NCBI GenBank assembly: GCA_029783825.1
Contig: JAREIK010002450.1
Span: 62,001-126,000 of the forward strand
Length of the DNA stretch: 64,000 nt
Reading direction: 5' to 3'
Origin: Sapria himalayana
Taxonomy: Eukaryota; Streptophyta; Magnoliopsida; Malpighiales; Rafflesiaceae
Shown here: positions 60,031 to 64,000 of the stretch, piece after piece
Layout: each line of letters begins with the position of its first letter
How positions within the stretch are numbered: the first letter of the stretch is position 1
Notes under the pieces: generated by a model
Database searches by the model: none
What the model was told of the DNA's origin: nothing
What the model saw: only the letters and a program-made list of their open reading frames with translations
Translations under genes and position numbers: made by a program

Positions 60031-60142
60031 AAAAAAAGGTGATTCAAATACATATATACATTTATAAAGAGGTATGAAATGCTCTTATATAAGTCCTTGA
60101 ATGCGAAGTGCTCAAATTAATTCACACGCACACGCGCGCGCA

Positions 60143-61039
60143 TGTGTGAGTGTAATTTTCTAGCTCCAAGCATCACTTTCATTGTTTCCCATGCATGTTA
60201 CTTAAAAAATCCCAAGACCCACTTTTGATTAGTGGCAAACAGCACTACCAAAGGTAAATTTGATCATATTCATAAGATGATTGTAGTGTCAAAGTAGCAG
60301 AGTTGATATCTTAGGATTTCAACTCTTAGGAGTTAAAAAATCCTAACCCCTAGTCTGATTTGATTTTTGTTGTACACTGATCCCATCTTAGGGTTTGATT
60401 TTTATTGATCATTTATTTTTTTTACGGTAAATATGATTGAAATCAATTCAAACTCTAATAGTGATATCATAGTCAAGTTGCAAATAACCTAGTTGTGTTT
60501 CTTTGTTTAAACCATGTTCTCTATGGATGATATATCAGGTTGATGAATTACCCCACATGAGTTATGTTTCAAAATCATTACCAAAGGGCATTTAAATCAA
60601 CACATTCTTAAAATTGGCTAATTATCATCATATTTGTGCGATGTGACTGATTATGTCTCCTAGCTTTGTAGTTATTTCATTTTGGTTGTAGGTAAAACAT
60701 GACATGCATATCGTGCATTTATTTACACACTCTATATATTATATTTCTCTTCTCAACTAACTCCCATCGAATGTGATTCGAGGTTTCTATTATAAGTTAT
60801 AATTTTAGATTAGATTTAGGAGAGATGCAATTAGTTTGAAGGTCACATGAACTATTCATGAATTCTATTGAAGAATGCACTTGAAGCCCACCAACTAATG
60901 ATTGAGATAGTTATGAAGAATGCATAACCCCTAGACTAACCTTTTGGCGCTCTCATTTACTTGGGAGAACTAATGCAATTTTAGGCCATAACCATATCAC
61001 GAAAAACTAGTAAGAATGCATATCCCTCAATCCTCCCTT
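60143..61039. other. Anonymous DNA, no gene seen
   Basis: GGATTTCAACTCTTAGGAGTTAAAAAATCC near 60315 forms a short inverted repeat. Otherwise nothing. Confidence 0.4.
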
Positions 61040-61175
61040 ACCAACTTCAGGATAGATGCATACGATAAACTTTCACACTGATTAATCGTCTCAGTAGTGA
61101 TCGCGACCAAGCACATTTAATTTTGAAGTTCTTATGATATTTAATACATTAGTGATAGTTTAAACATATCTAAAA
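61040..61175 (-). repeat. Dispersed repeat, copy C (inverted)
   Basis: The reverse complement matches copies A and B: CCTTACCAACTTCAGGATAG, CTGATTAATCGTCTCAGTAG and TTCTTATGATATTTAATACA. Confidence 0.65.
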
Positions 61176-62091
61176 GCATGATTTATATTAGATGCATTGT
61201 AAATAATAAACAAGATAATTAAATGAGACTGAAATGAACATAACATTTACTAGTAAATATTGGCTCCAGATTAATTAGGCCAACTTAATAGAATTAGAGA
61301 CTATTATATAGATGCAAATAAGGATTATTCACCTAAATCTCCAAAATTCGGATATGATATAATTGCTAATAATTAACTACCTAAATAGCATTAATTTTGA
61401 GTGATCAACCAAAATTAACTTTAGATAAGATAAAATATAAATCATGGCACACTAAAAAGTTTTTTTATTAACTTGTCCAAAATTAATATTGAGGATTATA
61501 CTTTAGTAGAAAATAGTGGGATAATTATTTAATAGTATTTTTAAATATGACAATAAGTATGATATTAACATTGCATATTTTCTATTAGGATTATTAAGGC
61601 ATTAACTATTTTAAGCACATTATCATTGAGATAAAGAACACATTCCTAATAACCTTCCCAAAAATACCTCAGAGACAGAGAGATTCTTAAAAGATCTAAA
61701 TCACATCTTTGATGATGGTTTCCTTATGCTTGCCACAATTCCCCCGAGATTTAGAAGATGAAGTTACATTCAGCATGACATGTCTAAAATATTATTTCAG
61801 TGTAAGATAAAGGAACTATTGTGGGAATTCATGTTCTCAAAGTAATTGCCTTTATAAGACCTTAGCACAGCTAGGATTTCACCTAGGCCAATAATTATTG
61901 TCAGAATATTATGATCAATTTTTCATGAAGTATAACATGGATGAAATTGACAAGTCTTTTCCTAAATTGTAAGCATGTTGAGAACAACCAAAAAAAAAAC
62001 ATGAAGTCAGGATCTAATATAACTTTGATGATTTAGAAAAGAAGAGACAAATGAAATGAAGAGGAAAGGAAATATTTCATCTATATCGAGG
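61176..62091. other. Anonymous DNA, no gene seen
   Basis: Nothing assignable. Confidence 0.4.
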
Positions 62092-62412
62092 TAGATGTGT
62101 CAAACGGGCATGACCAGCCCGGCTCGACACAGGCACGGCATGCTACAGTGCCATGCCCCGGCCCATCGTGCCGGTACAGTACATGGTTAATACGAGCCGA
62201 TACCAGACAGGCAAGGCTTTCTGAGCCCCAAAAGGGCGAAGACGCATGGCGGCGCGCCGCCGAAACCCTAATTTTTTTAAAAAATTAGTGATTTGCCTGA
62301 CCCGAACCACGATGAACCTGGTGGCTTTCGGCCGCGGATCCGTGCCAGGCCGACACGGTAGCCCAGTTGGCCGGCCTAAAGCTGGGCCAGGCCGGCCCGT
62401 TTGACACCTCTA
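62092..62412. mobile_element. Non-autonomous hAT element, GC-rich
   Basis: The left end is TAGATGTGTCAAACGGGC, the right end GGCCCGTTTGACACCTCTA. Flanking octamers TATCGAGG and TATACAGG agree at 6 of 8. The 321-bp interior is GC-rich with GGCACGG and GCCGGCC words. No gene. Confidence 0.88.
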
Positions 62413-64000
62413 TATACAGGAGATAAAGAATAAGAATGAAAATGAGACTCATGCTTCATGCATTTTCATTATGGAAGTTTATCTATCTACTTCTTTAATT
62501 ATGAGTATTAATCATGGGATGTGGTTCTCATATTTGTATAAAATTTCATGGACTAAAGAGCAGATAATTAATCAGGAGCTATGTAGACTAACGCATGAGA
62601 AATGAACCAAAAGTTGCTTCATTGGCCATAAATAAACCTATGTTGTGTCTTTGTCCATTGAGCTACATTTAGACCATAAAGACTACTATTCTGTAATTCT
62701 ATTACCAGAAACATCATCTTCATAACATGTTTGGATAAAATAAGGTTTGAGTTTGCAACAAGGAATAAATATTATTCTATTTATTTGTTGATGGTATTAG
62801 CTATGATTATGCACATATGTCTAGCATCTTTATTCTGTAGATTTAGATATGCCTGACTATAATATGGAAACTAAAATGATAAAAAAGAATTCTTATTTTA
62901 AGCTTTATAAAGAAGGATTATTTGGCTAATTTTCTTTTGAGCAATATGAGATATATTTAACTTGTTTATTGTGGGAAAGATGAACAAATACCCATTTATG
63001 AGACAAAGTGATAGAACTGATGATTTATTAGCTCTTATACATATAAATATATGTAGACCTCTAAACACGCATATAGAAGGAAACTAGTATTTCATTATAT
63101 TTAATGATAATATTAGCAGATACATACATATGTATCTTTTGAAGAGCTCTTGAAATATTTATATATGCACACACACACACACACACATTTATTTTTATTT
63201 ATTTATATTTATATATGTTTGAAATCAAATCACAACGTTTCCTTTTAGAGATGCATCACCGTTTATCCCCCAATTGAATTTTTTTTTTTATTACAAAGGG
63301 GCAATATTAAGTTTCCAATTTTTGATGCACTAAAACATAAATATTTTACATTTTAATGTATTTTTTAAATATTAAAAATTTGGGAACAGTTTAAGATATT
63401 TTCCAACAATACACCAAAACGAAAGTCTCCCTTAAAAATTATCAAATAAAATTAAAAAATATAGAGCAGCAATGAAATTATATTTCACCAACAAACTAAA
63501 ATCAAATTTCATCAAAATAAGATGAAACAAAATCATGATCATCATCAACAAAATATTATTCCAACTATTAAACAAAACCATAAAATAAAAAATTAAATAA
63601 CACTATATAACACCCAATATCATCAAATATTTAAGATGAATGATATCAAGCATTATCAGATAACAATAAACAGCAAGGAAACAAACATATAATCATTATA
63701 TGATCAAATATTAGCACACAATCATTTTAGTTGAATATATAACACCCAAGAATATTTCATAATGCTAAACTATATGGCTATTAAATTGCTTTTATTACTC
63801 GAATGTACAATACTAAAATGCTCACAATTTCCGAACAAAACACTCAAATTGTAATTTTCCAGATATCAAATTAATTAAGAATTCCTTTCAAATCACACAA
63901 GCAGAGAATTAAAAAACCCATTATTCCTCGTATCAATTTCCTGATGAAATCAATCGTCGTTATTTTTTATTTTATGACCCAAATGTCTATGCTTGGCCTG
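62413..64000. other. AT-rich DNA with a short (CA)n, no gene seen
   Basis: (CA)n at about 63169-63186. Inverted words TTGATGCACTAAAACATAAA and CAATACACCAAAACG near 63330-63420 resemble the TTTTGGTG-type TIR family but give no clear element. Confidence 0.45.

Noticed and set aside
1..64000. CRISPR array, prokaryotic operon or viral gene cluster
   Set aside because: No regularly spaced identical repeats with unique spacers, no ribosome-binding-site-led gene series; all readable coding sequence is plant exon or plant transposon.

Overview
This window looks like nuclear DNA of a flowering plant with a large, repeat-rich genome. It is strongly AT-rich and carries plant-type Ty1/copia, hAT, PIF/Harbinger-like and Mutator-like elements. 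It also holds three exons of a plastid-type argininosuccinate lyase and a decayed FRIGIDA-like gene. The species cannot be named from the sequence. No prokaryotic operon, CRISPR array, rRNA or convincing tRNA gene was seen.

The only host gene that looks functional is argininosuccinate lyase (ASL, last step of arginine synthesis), on the minus strand. Exon 1 is 38477-38803, exon 2 is 15591-15971 and exon 3 is 7880-8028. All visible splice sites are GT-AG and the reading phase is kept. Intron 1 is about 22.5 kb, intron 2 about 7.6 kb, and intron 3 runs off the left edge (at least 7.9 kb). The C-terminal half of the enzyme lies outside the window. Almost everything from 1 to 38 kb is therefore ASL intron filled with transposons.

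Layout: 84-3225 is a nearly complete but dead hAT element. 4.98-5.64, 9.2-11.4 and 17.16-17.87 kb are further hAT transposase relics. 23.09-26.24 kb is a second hAT relic with a 404-bp GC-rich non-autonomous hAT element nested in its transposase. Several other short GC-rich hAT-type elements share the TAGAGGTGTCAA end (28.0, 30.7 and 62.1 kb; probable at 6.1, 12.3 and 26.3 kb). 21395-21885 is a separate fold-back hAT-like MITE. 27.39-28.59 kb is a FRIGIDA-like pseudogene on the plus strand, broken by a tandem duplication and a hAT insertion. About 34.1-38.3 kb is an old copia element with recognisable LTRs that ends next to ASL exon 1. 38.9-41.24 kb is a PIF/Harbinger-like element carrying a Myb/NAM-associated ORF1 relic, and it begins about 100 bp upstream of the ASL start codon.

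To the right, 42.96-43.44 kb is a copia RNase H fragment, 43.66-43.73 kb a SINE-like segment, and 44039-45412 a TIR element with 9-bp target duplications that is filled with microsatellites. 45.6-46.1 kb is a copia RT fragment, about 46.49-51.35 kb an old copia element, and 54628-59447 a young complete copia with 202-bp LTRs differing at 2 positions. That young element is inactivated by three nonsense codons and one frameshift. The rest is anonymous AT-rich DNA, microsatellites and dispersed repeats.

I found no clear new biological system. The most informative points are the transposon-built giant introns, the nested insertions with exact target duplications (one with an internal paralogous empty site), and the FRIGIDA-like relic inside the ASL intron.
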